Source: Pararhodobacter oceanensis (lineage in GTDB: Bacteria > Pseudomonadota > Alphaproteobacteria > Rhodobacterales > Rhodobacteraceae). From it: a stretch of DNA of 38,036 bases. The notes under the pieces were generated by a model. The model ran no database searches. It had not been told where the DNA came from and saw nothing but the letters and a program-made list of their open reading frames with translations. Where the stretch lies: positions 1-38,036 of the forward strand of contig NZ_QDKM01000016.1 in NCBI RefSeq assembly GCF_003076755.1, given 5' to 3'. This document shows positions 23,923-32,869 of this stretch, piece after piece. The position numbers and the translations under genes were made by a program. How positions within the stretch are numbered: the first letter of the stretch is position 1; every line of letters begins with the position of its first letter.

Positions 23923-26373
23923 ATGGCAAAACCTCTCCCCTCCCATGCCCAGGTCGTCATCATCGGCGGCGGCATTCACGGCTGCTCGGTCGCTTATCAT
24001 CTGGCGCGCGAGGGCTGGAAGGATGTGATCCTGCTGGAACGCAAGCAATTGACCAGCGGCACGACTTGGCACGCCGCCGGTCTCGTGGGCCAGTTGCAGG
24101 GCAGCCACGCCACCACCGCCTTTGCCAAATACGGGATCGAGCTGCTCGAGAGCATCGAGGCCGAGACCGGGCAGAATCCGGGATATCGCCGCTCGGGCTC
24201 AATCTCGATTGCGACCAATACTGAGCGCTTTGCCGAACTCAAACGCAAGGCGGACTTCGCCAAACTCTTTGGCATCGAAGCGCATCACATGTCCACCGCC
24301 GAGATCAGCGAGCGCTGGCCTCTGGTGAACCCCGACGGCGTGCTCGGCGGCATCCATATGCCCTCGGACGGCTCGGCTAACCCGATTGACCTGACCAACG
24401 CTTTGGTCAAAGGCGCACGGATGCACGGCGCGACGATCCGCGAGCATGTCAAGGTCGAAGAGGTGTTGGTCGAGGGCGGAAAAACGCGCGGCGTGCGCAC
24501 CGATCAAGGCACGATCTTTGCGGATATCGTTGTCAACTGCGGCGGCATGTGGGCGCGCGAGCTGGGGCAGAAAAACAACGTCGGGGTCCCGCTTCACGCC
24601 TGTGAGCACTACTATTTGGTGACCGAGGCGATCCCCGATCTACCCGCCGATCTGCCAGTGCTGCGCTCCTATTGTGACGGCACCTATTGGAAGGAGGACG
24701 CCGGCAAGCTGCTGTTCGGCTTTGCGCATTTCCACGCCAAAGCTTGGGCCGCCAAGGGCATCCCTGAAGAGTTCTGTTTCGACAGCCTCCCGTTCATCGA
24801 GGATGACGTAATGGAGGTCTTGGAATTGGCGATGAACCGCGTGCCCCTGTTGCAAGAGACCGGTATCCGCACCTTCTTTAACGGGCCGGAAAGCTATTCC
24901 TATGACGGGCGTTTCACCTTGGGACCGGCGCCGGATCTCGAGGGCTATTATGTTCTCGCGGGTGTGAACTCGACCGGCATCCAGTCCGGTCCGGGGGCCG
25001 GAAAGGCTTTGGCCGACTGGATCATCAAGGGCCACGCGCCGATGGACCTCGCCGAGATGGACCCCGCGCGCGTCGAAGAGTTCCAGACCCGCGATCCCTA
25101 TCTGCAAGAGCGCTGCCCCGAGACTTTGGTGCTGACCTACGCAATGCATTGGCCGAACCGGCAGCGCGAAACTGCGCGTAATCTGCGCCGCTCGCCCTTC
25201 TACCACCCGATGAAAGCACGCGGCGCGTGTTTTGCCGAGGTGCAGGGCTGGGAGCGTCCGGCTTGGTTTGCCACCGAGGGGATGGCGCCCGAATTCGAAT
25301 ACAGTTTTGGGCGACAGAACTGGTTTGACTGCGCGCAGGCCGAGCAGAAGGCGGCGCGCGAAGCGGTGGCGATGATCGATTATTCGATGCTTGGCAAATT
25401 GATGATCGAGGGACGCGACGCCGAGGCCTTCTTGCAGCGCCTCTGCACCAACAACATGGGGATGCGCCCGGGCCGTGTGGCCTATACGCTGATGCTGAAC
25501 CCACGCGGCGGGATCGAAAGCGATGTCACCGTGGCGCGCCATGGCCCCGAATCCTTCATGATGATGTGTTCGATCTCGCACACCCGTCGCGACCTGCTGC
25601 ATCTTCAGCGCAATATCGCAGAGGGCGAGGATGTGCGGCTGCGCGATGTGACCACCGCCTACGGGGTGCTGGGGCTGATGGGGCCGTCAAGCCGCGCCGT
25701 GCTCGCCGAGGTGTCCGGCATTGATGTCTCCAACGAAGCCTTCCGGTTCAACAGCTTGCAGCGTTTCCACATCGGCCATGCGCCGGTGTTCGCACAGCGG
25801 CTGTCCTATTCTGGCGAGCTGGGTTGGGAAATATTCGCAACGCCGGATTTCGCTGAACATGTGTTCGAGGTGCTCGAAGCCGCTGGCCAAAACCACGGGC
25901 TGCGCTTGATCGGCGGCGAGGCGTTGAACGCGCTGCGCATTGAGAAGGGCTTTGTGCATTGGGGCCACGACATGTCCTATACCGAATCGCCGCATCAGAT
26001 CGGAATGGATTTCGTGTGCAAGCCGGACAAGCCGGTCCCCTTCATCGGGCGCGACGCCTATCTGGCCCGCAAGGCCGAGAACAAGGGGCCTTTCCTTTGT
26101 GCGATCAAATTGGCCGATCCCGAGCCGCTTTTGCACCACAACGAACCGGTGCTTAGGGATGGCAAAGTGGTGGGCTATGTCACCGCCGGCGCCTATGGCT
26201 ATAGCAGCGGGGCGGCCGTCGGACTGTGTCTGTTGTCCCCCCCCGAGGGCACCTCCGGGCGCGAAGCCTTGGCGGCCGGCGCCTATAGCGTCTTGGTCGA
26301 GGGCAAAGCGATCGCCGCCGATATCAGCTTGACGCCATTCCACGATCCCCAAAGCCGGCGGATGCTGGGATGA
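23923..26373 (+). CDS. Dimethylglycine/sarcosine dehydrogenase-type flavoprotein with GcvT domain
   Basis: An 816-residue enzyme. The N-terminal half is an FAD oxidoreductase (VVIIGGGIHGCSVAYHLA, 11-28; ERKQLTSGTTWHAAGL with His50 in the position that binds FAD covalently in DMGDH and sarcosine dehydrogenase). After an FAO_M linker the C-terminal half is a GcvT-like folate domain with C-terminal barrel (LSYSGELGWEIF, EALNALRIEKGFVHWGHD). The known reaction oxidises an N-methyl group and passes the carbon to tetrahydrofolate. The exact substrate is unknown. The ATG at 23923 with AGG upstream is preferred to a TTG at 23902. It ends before a stem-loop. Confidence 0.82.
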   Translation: MAKPLPSHAQVVIIGGGIHGCSVAYHLAREGWKDVILLERKQLTSGTTWHAAGLVGQLQGSHATTAFAKYGIELLESIEAETGQNPGYRRSGSISIATNTERFAELKRKADFAKLFGIEAHHMSTAEISERWPLVNPDGVLGGIHMPSDGSANPIDLTNALVKGARMHGATIREHVKVEEVLVEGGKTRGVRTDQGTIFADIVVNCGGMWARELGQKNNVGVPLHACEHYYLVTEAIPDLPADLPVLRSYCDGTYWKEDAGKLLFGFAHFHAKAWAAKGIPEEFCFDSLPFIEDDVMEVLELAMNRVPLLQETGIRTFFNGPESYSYDGRFTLGPAPDLEGYYVLAGVNSTGIQSGPGAGKALADWIIKGHAPMDLAEMDPARVEEFQTRDPYLQERCPETLVLTYAMHWPNRQRETARNLRRSPFYHPMKARGACFAEVQGWERPAWFATEGMAPEFEYSFGRQNWFDCAQAEQKAAREAVAMIDYSMLGKLMIEGRDAEAFLQRLCTNNMGMRPGRVAYTLMLNPRGGIESDVTVARHGPESFMMMCSISHTRRDLLHLQRNIAEGEDVRLRDVTTAYGVLGLMGPSSRAVLAEVSGIDVSNEAFRFNSLQRFHIGHAPVFAQRLSYSGELGWEIFATPDFAEHVFEVLEAAGQNHGLRLIGGEALNALRIEKGFVHWGHDMSYTESPHQIGMDFVCKPDKPVPFIGRDAYLARKAENKGPFLCAIKLADPEPLLHHNEPVLRDGKVVGYVTAGAYGYSSGAAVGLCLLSPPEGTSGREALAAGAYSVLVEGKAIAADISLTPFHDPQSRRMLG

Positions 26374-26398
26374 CTTGGTTTGAATGACGTAAGAAATT

Positions 26399-26423
26399 CC
26401 CGCTCGACATTTTCTCGAGCGGG
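26399..26423 (+). terminator. Stem-loop after the DMGDH-type gene
   Basis: CCCGCTCGA pairs perfectly with TCGAGCGGG over a CATTTTC loop, 25 bp after the stop. The T-run is missing, so it may be a weak or Rho-assisted terminator; it marks the right end of the catabolic island. Confidence 0.65.
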
Positions 26424-26572
26424 CAACTGGATCGCCCCCTCATGAGCGCGGGAGAATCCTATCGTAATTCGTCGGCCGGGTTAGAACGGGTATTCCAACG
26501 GCACTCCATATTTGCTCATCTGGTGGCCAAGGCAGGGCAGGGGGAACAAGACACCTTTTACATTTTCGGCTT

Positions 26573-26896
26573 TGACATGCGCGCTTGTGGCGCTGTTATT
26601 TCGTTTCAAATATCACGAGATTTTCGTGACATAGGTCTTGCTCGCCGCGACAGCGGTAGGCGCAGGGGGTGTTCGGGTAATCGAGGCATAGCGCCCGCAG
26701 TGCCTCGACGCGAGGTTCGCCGGATATCTTGTAGTGGCCGGTGAATGCGGGTGGTGCGTCTGCGGGGTAAAGCGACACTTCGCTGGCCGGCGGGAAGGGG
26801 GCATCGGGGAGTTCGGCGAGGTTCTTTACCGACAGCGCCGCGTCCCGCCAAGTTTCGGTATGCGAGCGCCATCAGGCAAAGCGAACATGCTCGCGC
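26573..26896 (-). pseudogene. Truncated diverged copy of metallophosphoesterase 3' end
   Basis: This stretch aligns with 3146-3467 at roughly 80 percent identity by eye and covers the last 85 or so codons of the metallophosphoesterase gene plus some bases after its stop. Conserved pieces include MSLYPADAPP, FTGHYK, ALCLDYPNT and CAYR. The catalytic N-terminal motifs are absent, so it cannot be active. At its right edge it joins the 3' end of the ABC ATPase gene directly. Both copies lie on the minus strand, so they are direct repeats about 23.4 kb apart that bracket the catabolic island. Confidence 0.8.
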
Positions 26897-28526
26897 CTAC
26901 GCTTCCAATCTTGCGGTGGGCGATCACCTGCTCCAGCCATCCGAGCTTCATCTCCGGCACGGAACTCAGCAGCAGTTCCGTGTAATCGTCGAACGGCGGG
27001 CTTAGCACTTCGGACTTTCTACCGTAGCGCTGCACCTTGCCTTGATGCATCACCGCTATCGTGTCGGAGATCGCGCGCACCGTGGCCAGGTCGTGGGTAA
27101 TAAACAGATAAGCCACGCCTTCGATCTTCTGCAGGTCCAAAAGAAGTTTCAGAATGCCGTCGGCCACCAGTGGGTCCAGCGCCGAGGTGATTTCGTCGCA
27201 TATGATCATCTTGGGCTTAGCTGCCAACGCGCGGGCAATACAGAGGCGCTGCTTCTGGCCGCCCGACAATTCCGCCGGATACCGGTCGAAGAACTTCTCG
27301 CCAAGTTCAATCTCGTCCAGCAGTTCGATTATCCGCTTTTTCTGCTCTGCGCCGCGCATGCCAAAGTAGAACTCCAAGGGACGACCGATGATGGTGCCGA
27401 CGGTATGGCGCGGGTTCATTGCTACATCTGCCATCTGGTAGATCATCTGCAGCTCGCGCAGGTCCTCGCAGGTGCGAGCCTTGAGGTCGGGAGAGAGTTT
27501 GCGCCCGGCAAATTGGATCTCGCCTTCGCGCGGCGGCAACAGCCCTGTGATCACGCGCGCGAGGGTAGATTTTCCTGAGCCGGATTCCCCGACGACCGCG
27601 AGCGTCTGGCCGGGGTAGAGGTCCATGCTCACCCCATGCAAAACATCAAACTTAGTGCCCTTGTAGCGCGTGGTTAGGTCGCGCACGCTAAGCACTGCTT
27701 CGCCGGCTGCGGGCTGTTCCTGATGCGCGATGGAACGGATCGAGACCAGTGCCTTCGTATACTCCTCCTGCGGGTTGTTGATGATCTTGTCGACGCTGCC
27801 GTATTCCACCAGGCTGCCCGTTTTTAACACCATGATGTAATCGCTCACCTGTGCCACGACTGCGAGATCATGCGTGATGTAAAGTGCGGCAACTCCAGTG
27901 TCGCGGATCGCTTCCTTGATCGCCATCAACACCTCAATCTGAGTGGTTACGTCCAGCGCGGTGGTCGGCTCGTCAAAAATCACCAGATCCGGCTCCGGGC
28001 AAAGCGCGAGCGCGGTCATGCAGCGCTGAAGTTGGCCGCCGGACACCTGATGTGGATAGCGTTCGCCGATAGTGTCCGGATCCGGCAGCCCCAGCTTGGC
28101 GAATAAGCAGCGGGCGCGCTGTTCGGCGTCCTTGCGGGAGAATTTCTTCTGCGCCACCGCCGCTTCAATCACTTGCGCCATGATCTTCTTGGCAGGGTTG
28201 AAGGAAGCCGCCGCCGATTGCGATACATAGGACACCTCGCCGCCGCGTAGGGCGCGCACCTCCCGCTGGTCGCTTTTCAGAATGTCGCGGCCATTGACCC
28301 AGACCTCCCCGCCGGTGATCTTTACGCCGCCGCGGCCATAGGCCATGGAGGCCAGGCCGATGGTCGATTTGCCGGCACCGGATTCCCCGATTAGCCCCAG
28401 AACCTTGCCGCGCTGTAGGTCAAAGCTCACACCATGCACAATCTCGAGTTCGCGCGGCTTTTCCCCGGGAGGGAAGACGACGGCGCCGATCTTCAGGTCA
28501 CGCACTTTTAATAGGGCGTCGCTCAT
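26826..28526 (-). CDS. Dipeptide/oligopeptide-type ABC transporter, fused ATPase (DppD-DppF-like)
   Basis: A 566-residue protein with two ATPase domains. First: Walker A GESGAGKST, signature VSGGQLQR, Walker B LVIFDEPTTALD. Second: GESGSGKST, LSGGQKQR, MIICDEITSALD. It powers the membrane channel made by the next two genes upstream. The start at 28526 overlaps the DppC-like stop (ATGA); an open frame before it is spurious. The last 20 residues or so (FALPDGARIPKLGGTRRCR) are encoded by the metallophosphoesterase remnant in another frame, so the native C-terminus was replaced. All motifs for ATP hydrolysis lie well before this. Confidence 0.85.
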   Translation of the reverse strand: MSDALLKVRDLKIGAVVFPPGEKPRELEIVHGVSFDLQRGKVLGLIGESGAGKSTIGLASMAYGRGGVKITGGEVWVNGRDILKSDQREVRALRGGEVSYVSQSAAASFNPAKKIMAQVIEAAVAQKKFSRKDAEQRARCLFAKLGLPDPDTIGERYPHQVSGGQLQRCMTALALCPEPDLVIFDEPTTALDVTTQIEVLMAIKEAIRDTGVAALYITHDLAVVAQVSDYIMVLKTGSLVEYGSVDKIINNPQEEYTKALVSIRSIAHQEQPAAGEAVLSVRDLTTRYKGTKFDVLHGVSMDLYPGQTLAVVGESGSGKSTLARVITGLLPPREGEIQFAGRKLSPDLKARTCEDLRELQMIYQMADVAMNPRHTVGTIIGRPLEFYFGMRGAEQKKRIIELLDEIELGEKFFDRYPAELSGGQKQRLCIARALAAKPKMIICDEITSALDPLVADGILKLLLDLQKIEGVAYLFITHDLATVRAISDTIAVMHQGKVQRYGRKSEVLSPPFDDYTELLLSSVPEMKLGWLEQVIAHRKIGSVGASMFALPDGARIPKLGGTRRCR

Positions 28527-29338
28527 CCTCGGCCTCCTTTTAGCGAGGTTGTCCGGTTGAGCACCCAATCAGCCACAAGGTTGACCGAGATTGCTAGGGT
28601 GGCGATAGCAAAGGCTGGGATCAGGGCTGCAGGAATGCCATAGACGATGCCTTCCTTGTTCTCTTTCACGATGCCGCCCCAGTCCGCTTCTGGCGGCTGC
28701 ACGCCTAGGCCTAAAAAAGACAAGGTGGAGACAAACAACACCGCGAATATGAAACGCAAACCCATCTCGGCAACCAGCGGAGACAGCGCGTTGGGCAAGA
28801 TCTCGTGGAAGATTATCCAAGTAGTTCTCTCGCCGCGCAGGCGGGCAGACTCGATATAATCCATCGCCACGATATCGACAGCAACCGCACGGGATAGACG
28901 GTAGACGCGGGTAGAATCCAACAATCCCATAACGAGGATGAGCACCGGCACCGTCGCTGGGGTTACCGATAAGACGACCAACGCGAAGATCAACGTCGGA
29001 ATCGACATCACCAGATCAATAAGGCGAGACAGTAGCTGGTCTATCCACCCCCCCTTCACCGCGGCAAAGAACCCCAAGACAGAGCCTAGGGTGAAGGACA
29101 GGAAGGTGGCAGCGGTGGCGATGAAAATGGTTGTGCGGCCGCCATAGATCATACGGCTCAAAAGGTCGCGACCGATGTTGTCAGTGCCCAACAAAAACTC
29201 AGCACTGGAAGGTTCCCAGGACTCGCCGACGATCTCAGCCATGCCATATGGAGCAACCACCGGAGCCAGGATCGCTATCAGAAAGTAGAGCGAGGTAAAG
29301 AACAGACCGATGAGGGCAGAAATGGGGATAATCTTCAT
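28523..29338 (-). CDS. Dipeptide-type ABC transporter permease (DppC-like)
   Basis: A 271-residue inner-membrane permease with an N-terminal span (ALIGLFFTSLYFLIAILAP), the DppC-type LGTDNIGRDLLSRMIYGGRT loop after the first span, and further spans to the C-terminus. The EAA-like loop DYIESARLRGERTTWII precedes FHEILPNALSPL. Its start overlaps the DppB-like stop by four bases and its stop overlaps the ATPase start, showing tight operon coupling. Confidence 0.85.
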   Translation of the reverse strand: MKIIPISALIGLFFTSLYFLIAILAPVVAPYGMAEIVGESWEPSSAEFLLGTDNIGRDLLSRMIYGGRTTIFIATAATFLSFTLGSVLGFFAAVKGGWIDQLLSRLIDLVMSIPTLIFALVVLSVTPATVPVLILVMGLLDSTRVYRLSRAVAVDIVAMDYIESARLRGERTTWIIFHEILPNALSPLVAEMGLRFIFAVLFVSTLSFLGLGVQPPEADWGGIVKENKEGIVYGIPAALIPAFAIATLAISVNLVADWVLNRTTSLKGGRG

Positions 29339-30294
29339 TTCGGATGCCTCAAGCGAGGGTTGGCCAATAAGGCGACGATATCGGCGATCATGTTGAGGCC
29401 AATGTAGACCGCGGCAAAGATCAGGCCGCAGGCCTGGACCACAGGCACGTCACGCTTGGACACGTGGTCAACCAGATACTGCCCCATTCCGGGATAAACA
29501 AAGACGACTTCGATCACCACGACGCCGACGACCAGATAGGCGAGGTTCAGCATCACAACGTTCACGATCGGCGCAATCGCGTTCGGGAAGGCATGGCCGT
29601 AAATCACTTGAAGAGCGTTGAGGCCCTTGAGTTCCGCGGTTTCGATATAAGCCGACTGCATCACGTTAAGGATCGCGGCGCGGGTCATCCGCATCATATG
29701 CGCCAGCACCACAAGGGCCAGCACGGCTATCGGAAGTGCGATAGCGTTGAGTTTTTCAAACAAGCTCATGTTGTCGTTGATCATGGCTACAGACGGAAAC
29801 CACTGCAATTTCACCGCGACGAAATAAATGAGAACGTAGCCGATCAAAAATTCTGGGATCGAGATCGAGGCCAGAGAGACCGCGGAGATCAGCTTGTCAG
29901 GCCAAAGATCTTTGAAGCGGACGGCAAGAATACCAAGAAAGAGCGCCAGAGGCACCGCTACCACAGCGGCCCAGAAGGCAAGAAACACTGTGTTCCGAAG
30001 GCGAGTGCCAAGGGCCTGGGCGATGTCTTGGCCGCTGGTAAGTGCGGTTCCGAAATCACCTTGAACCGCCGCTAGGAGCCAGGAAACATAACGCTGCATC
30101 GGCGGGTCGTTCAGGGACAACTCGGCGCGCAGGTTGGCCAGCGCTTCGGGGGTTGCCGACTGGCCCAGAATCGACTGGGCAACGTCGCCCGGCAACAGGA
30201 TGGTGCCGGCGAAAATAACAACTGAGATGATAAGAAGGAGGAGGAGACCCAGCGCGATGCGCTGAGCCAAAAGTCTGATGAGCATGTTATTCAT
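29335..30294 (-). CDS. Dipeptide-type ABC transporter permease (DppB-like)
   Basis: A 319-residue permease. The N-terminal span (IALGLLLLLIISVVIFAG) is followed by the periplasmic loop typical of DppB (LPGDVAQSILGQSATPEAL, LNDPPMQRYVSWL), then the channel domain with the loop SAYIETAELKGLNALQVIY and HAFPNAIAPIVN. The ATG at 30294 begins 10 bp after the binding-protein gene; a longer open frame overlaps that gene and is rejected. Confidence 0.85.
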   Translation of the reverse strand: MNNMLIRLLAQRIALGLLLLLIISVVIFAGTILLPGDVAQSILGQSATPEALANLRAELSLNDPPMQRYVSWLLAAVQGDFGTALTSGQDIAQALGTRLRNTVFLAFWAAVVAVPLALFLGILAVRFKDLWPDKLISAVSLASISIPEFLIGYVLIYFVAVKLQWFPSVAMINDNMSLFEKLNAIALPIAVLALVVLAHMMRMTRAAILNVMQSAYIETAELKGLNALQVIYGHAFPNAIAPIVNVVMLNLAYLVVGVVVIEVVFVYPGMGQYLVDHVSKRDVPVVQACGLIFAAVYIGLNMIADIVALLANPRLRHPK

Positions 30295-30304
30295 GTGCCG
30301 GCCG

Positions 30305-31879
30305 TCAGGAGAACCAGCACTTATGAGGGGCAAGGCCGTCCATAAGTTCGGAATTGCCGTTCTCCTCCCAGCCGGAGATGTTGTCGCGAACGCCGACGAC
30401 AAAATTGTTAAACATCGGGCAAATCAACCCGCCTTCGTCGCGCAGAATATCGGCCATTGACGCGTATAATGCGGTCCGACGTTCAGTATTCGTTTCCGCG
30501 CGCGCATCATAGAGAAGCGCGTCGAACTCTTCGTTCTGAAAGCGGGTGTCATTCCATTCAGCATCCGACAGATAGGCCGTCGAATACATTTGGTCTTGCA
30601 CAGGCCGGCCGCCCCATCGTGAGATACAGAACGGCTTTCTGTTCCATACTTCCGAAAAGTAACCGTCGCTTGGCTCTCGCTGAATTCGAATGTCGATTCC
30701 GGCGGCCATCGCCGTCTGCTGATAGAGTTGCGCGGCATCCAAAGCGCCGGGAAATGCGGCGTCAGAGGCGTGCAGGACAATTGGCGATCCGTCGTGGCCT
30801 GATCTCTCATAGTGTTCTCTGGCGAGCTCAGGGTCGAAAGTGCGCTGTGACAGGCTGCCATCAAAGAGAGGGTAGGCATTGTTGATTGGCGTGTCGTTTC
30901 CGACGGCGCCGTGACCGTGAAGTATTTTTTCGACCAGTTCTTCTCTGTTCACGGCGAGTTTGAGCGCCATTCGGAGATCGTAATTGTCGAAAGGTGCCGT
31001 GTCGCACTGCATGACAAAGGTGTAGTGTGCGCGACTGGTCGTGCTCTTTACCGAAACCCCGTTTGAACGTCCGAGGAAACGGGCGATAGATGGATTCACC
31101 TGATTAGTAACGTGAACTTGGCCCGCCTGCAGAGCGGAGTTGCGGGCCGTCGAGTCGTTGATAACTAGGATCTCGACTTGATCAAAATGACCGCGGCTAT
31201 CATCCCAGTAGTCATCAATTTTTTCAAAGGCATAGCTGATGCCGGGCATCGCCTCGACCAACCGATATGGACCAGTGCCGATGCCGTCTGCTGGTGCCTC
31301 GCGTCCGCCGCCCGGCTGAATGACCAGATGATAGTCGGTCAACAAATACGGGAAATCAGCGTTACCGGTGTCCAGCTCAACGATGACGTCGCTTCCTTCC
31401 GTGCGTATGTCTTGAATATTGCTCAGAATGCCAAGAGCTCCCGACTGGGAAGCTCGGTCAGAGTGGCGCCGGAGCGTTTCGGCAACATCCTGTGGCTGTA
31501 AGGGCCGGCCATCATGGAACGAAATGCCTTGGCGGATTTTGAAGCGCCACGTTATGGCCGCACTATCACTGCTGAGGTCTTCCGCAAGCCGCATGTCGAG
31601 GCTTCCGCTTGCGTTGACTTCAAAAAGCTTCTCGCCAAAGATCTGGACAATTTGGATGGTGACAAGACTAGATGCGAAGGCAGGGTCAAGCGAATCCGTG
31701 CTTTCCCCGCCGCCAAGCCCCATGACAAACTTGCCACCTCTTTGTGGCAAGTCGGCAAACGCTCGCGTTGCAGTGCCCATCGCCGGAAGCAGAAGGCTCG
31801 CACCTGCAGCGCTGGCTTTTCGAAGAAACTGCCGTCGGTTTGGGTTCGACGGTGAGGCGATCGTGTTCTCTTTTTCCAT
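30305..31879 (-). CDS. ABC transporter substrate-binding protein, family 5 (peptide-type), Tat signal
   Basis: A 524-residue binding protein. The N-terminus holds a twin-arginine signal (NRRQFLRK followed by ASAAGASLLLPAMGTA), so it is probably exported folded through Tat. Mature domain features of family 5 proteins: ESTDSLDPAFAS, EDLSSDSAAITWRFKIRQG, FHDGRPLQPQDVAETL. The ligand (peptide, opine, sugar derivative or another) cannot be told. An ATG at 31879 is preferred to one at 31909. It follows the class II aldolase gene by 100 bp, so the aldolase substrate or a precursor may be what is imported. Confidence 0.82.
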   Translation of the reverse strand: MEKENTIASPSNPNRRQFLRKASAAGASLLLPAMGTATRAFADLPQRGGKFVMGLGGGESTDSLDPAFASSLVTIQIVQIFGEKLFEVNASGSLDMRLAEDLSSDSAAITWRFKIRQGISFHDGRPLQPQDVAETLRRHSDRASQSGALGILSNIQDIRTEGSDVIVELDTGNADFPYLLTDYHLVIQPGGGREAPADGIGTGPYRLVEAMPGISYAFEKIDDYWDDSRGHFDQVEILVINDSTARNSALQAGQVHVTNQVNPSIARFLGRSNGVSVKSTTSRAHYTFVMQCDTAPFDNYDLRMALKLAVNREELVEKILHGHGAVGNDTPINNAYPLFDGSLSQRTFDPELAREHYERSGHDGSPIVLHASDAAFPGALDAAQLYQQTAMAAGIDIRIQREPSDGYFSEVWNRKPFCISRWGGRPVQDQMYSTAYLSDAEWNDTRFQNEEFDALLYDARAETNTERRTALYASMADILRDEGGLICPMFNNFVVGVRDNISGWEENGNSELMDGLAPHKCWFS

Positions 31880-31979
31880 TTTGGCCCTATTGGATTGTCG
31901 TTGCGGCATCCCAAGTGTCGCTGAATTGCCCGTGTCGCTTTGTTGTCTCTAACTCCCCATTCTTCGCGAGGTGAAGCAG

Positions 31980-32771
31980 TTAGGCCTTGTAGTGGGCTGC
32001 CTCGACATCCAACCGGCGGCGAATGGCATGCCATTCAAGTTCGCCCTCGTATCCATACCAGTCGCTGGCAGCCATATCGCGCAAGTGTCTCTGCTGCTCG
32101 GATTCGGGGATGGTGCGAATCTCGACACCTGGGCAGGCTGCTGCTTTTTGAACTTCCAGTTGAACTGCGCAGGCCTGATCCAGATAGAATGAGCGAAAGA
32201 AAGCTTCGCCAGCAGTTCGGCCGAACACAAATGCACCATGCCAAGCCTCAACCACGGCCTTCTTGCCGCGACCGGCTGCCAGCAGTCCCATTAGGAAATC
32301 ATCAGTGCATTCGAATTCATAATCCGTATAGCCCAACACATCACCCCCGCCGATCATCAGATAGGCCTGACTGTATGGACCGACGCCGTCAGCCTGGGCG
32401 GATACACCCATGATTGCCTTGGTGTGGATGTGCATAATGCAGTTCATCTCGGGCTCAGCCTCAAAAAAAAGCTTGCCGATCTCGGTTGCCGAAGGATTGG
32501 GTTCGCCGTTTTCCGGATTGTGGTTGGTGCGATCAAAGCCAACTTTAATCAGATTCGAGGCGGTGACCTCTTCGTGCATCCATCCATAATGGTGTGTCAG
32601 AAGGGCGTCTTCTCCGGGCACCCGTATTGCATGCCATTGGTTCGTCTGATCCGTCAGCCGGTATTTCACCAGCGCGTTATAGATTGCCGCCAACTCGCAG
32701 CGGGCCTCCCATTCCGCATCCGAGCATGCTGCCGGGCGACCGACTAGCGGGGTTGGGGTCATGATAGTCAT
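31980..32771 (-). CDS. Class II aldolase/adducin family protein
   Basis: A 263-residue protein of the zinc-dependent class II aldolase/adducin fold. Visible metal-binding parts are MHIHT (two histidines) and WHGAFVFG (third histidine), with TDQTNQWHAIRVPG earlier in the substrate region. Family members include fuculose-phosphate aldolases and many decarboxylase or lyase-like enzymes of unknown substrate. It is the first gene of the minus-strand unit with the peptide-type ABC transporter and is divergent from the GlxA-type regulator. GGAG stands six bases before the ATG at 32771. Confidence 0.78.
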   Translation of the reverse strand: MTIMTPTPLVGRPAACSDAEWEARCELAAIYNALVKYRLTDQTNQWHAIRVPGEDALLTHHYGWMHEEVTASNLIKVGFDRTNHNPENGEPNPSATEIGKLFFEAEPEMNCIMHIHTKAIMGVSAQADGVGPYSQAYLMIGGGDVLGYTDYEFECTDDFLMGLLAAGRGKKAVVEAWHGAFVFGRTAGEAFFRSFYLDQACAVQLEVQKAAACPGVEIRTIPESEQQRHLRDMAASDWYGYEGELEWHAIRRRLDVEAAHYKA

Positions 32772-32869
32772 TGCGTGCTCCTACGAGTTGCTTGTCGACA
32801 GAACGCTAGCTTTGTCTTGGCCAAAAGGTTTATATAAAAGTGCCTTTTTCTTGCCTTAAGGTGCCACAA
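32772..32869. promoter_or_regulatory. Divergent promoter region between aldolase and glxA-type genes
   Basis: A 98-bp gap with A/T-rich centre. It holds the inverted pair AAAAGG (32823-32828) and CCTTTT (32843-32848) around TTTATATAAAAG, and the perfect palindrome CCTTAAGG at 32854-32861. Either could bind the AraC-type regulator. Promoter boxes are not clear enough to assign. Confidence 0.45.
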
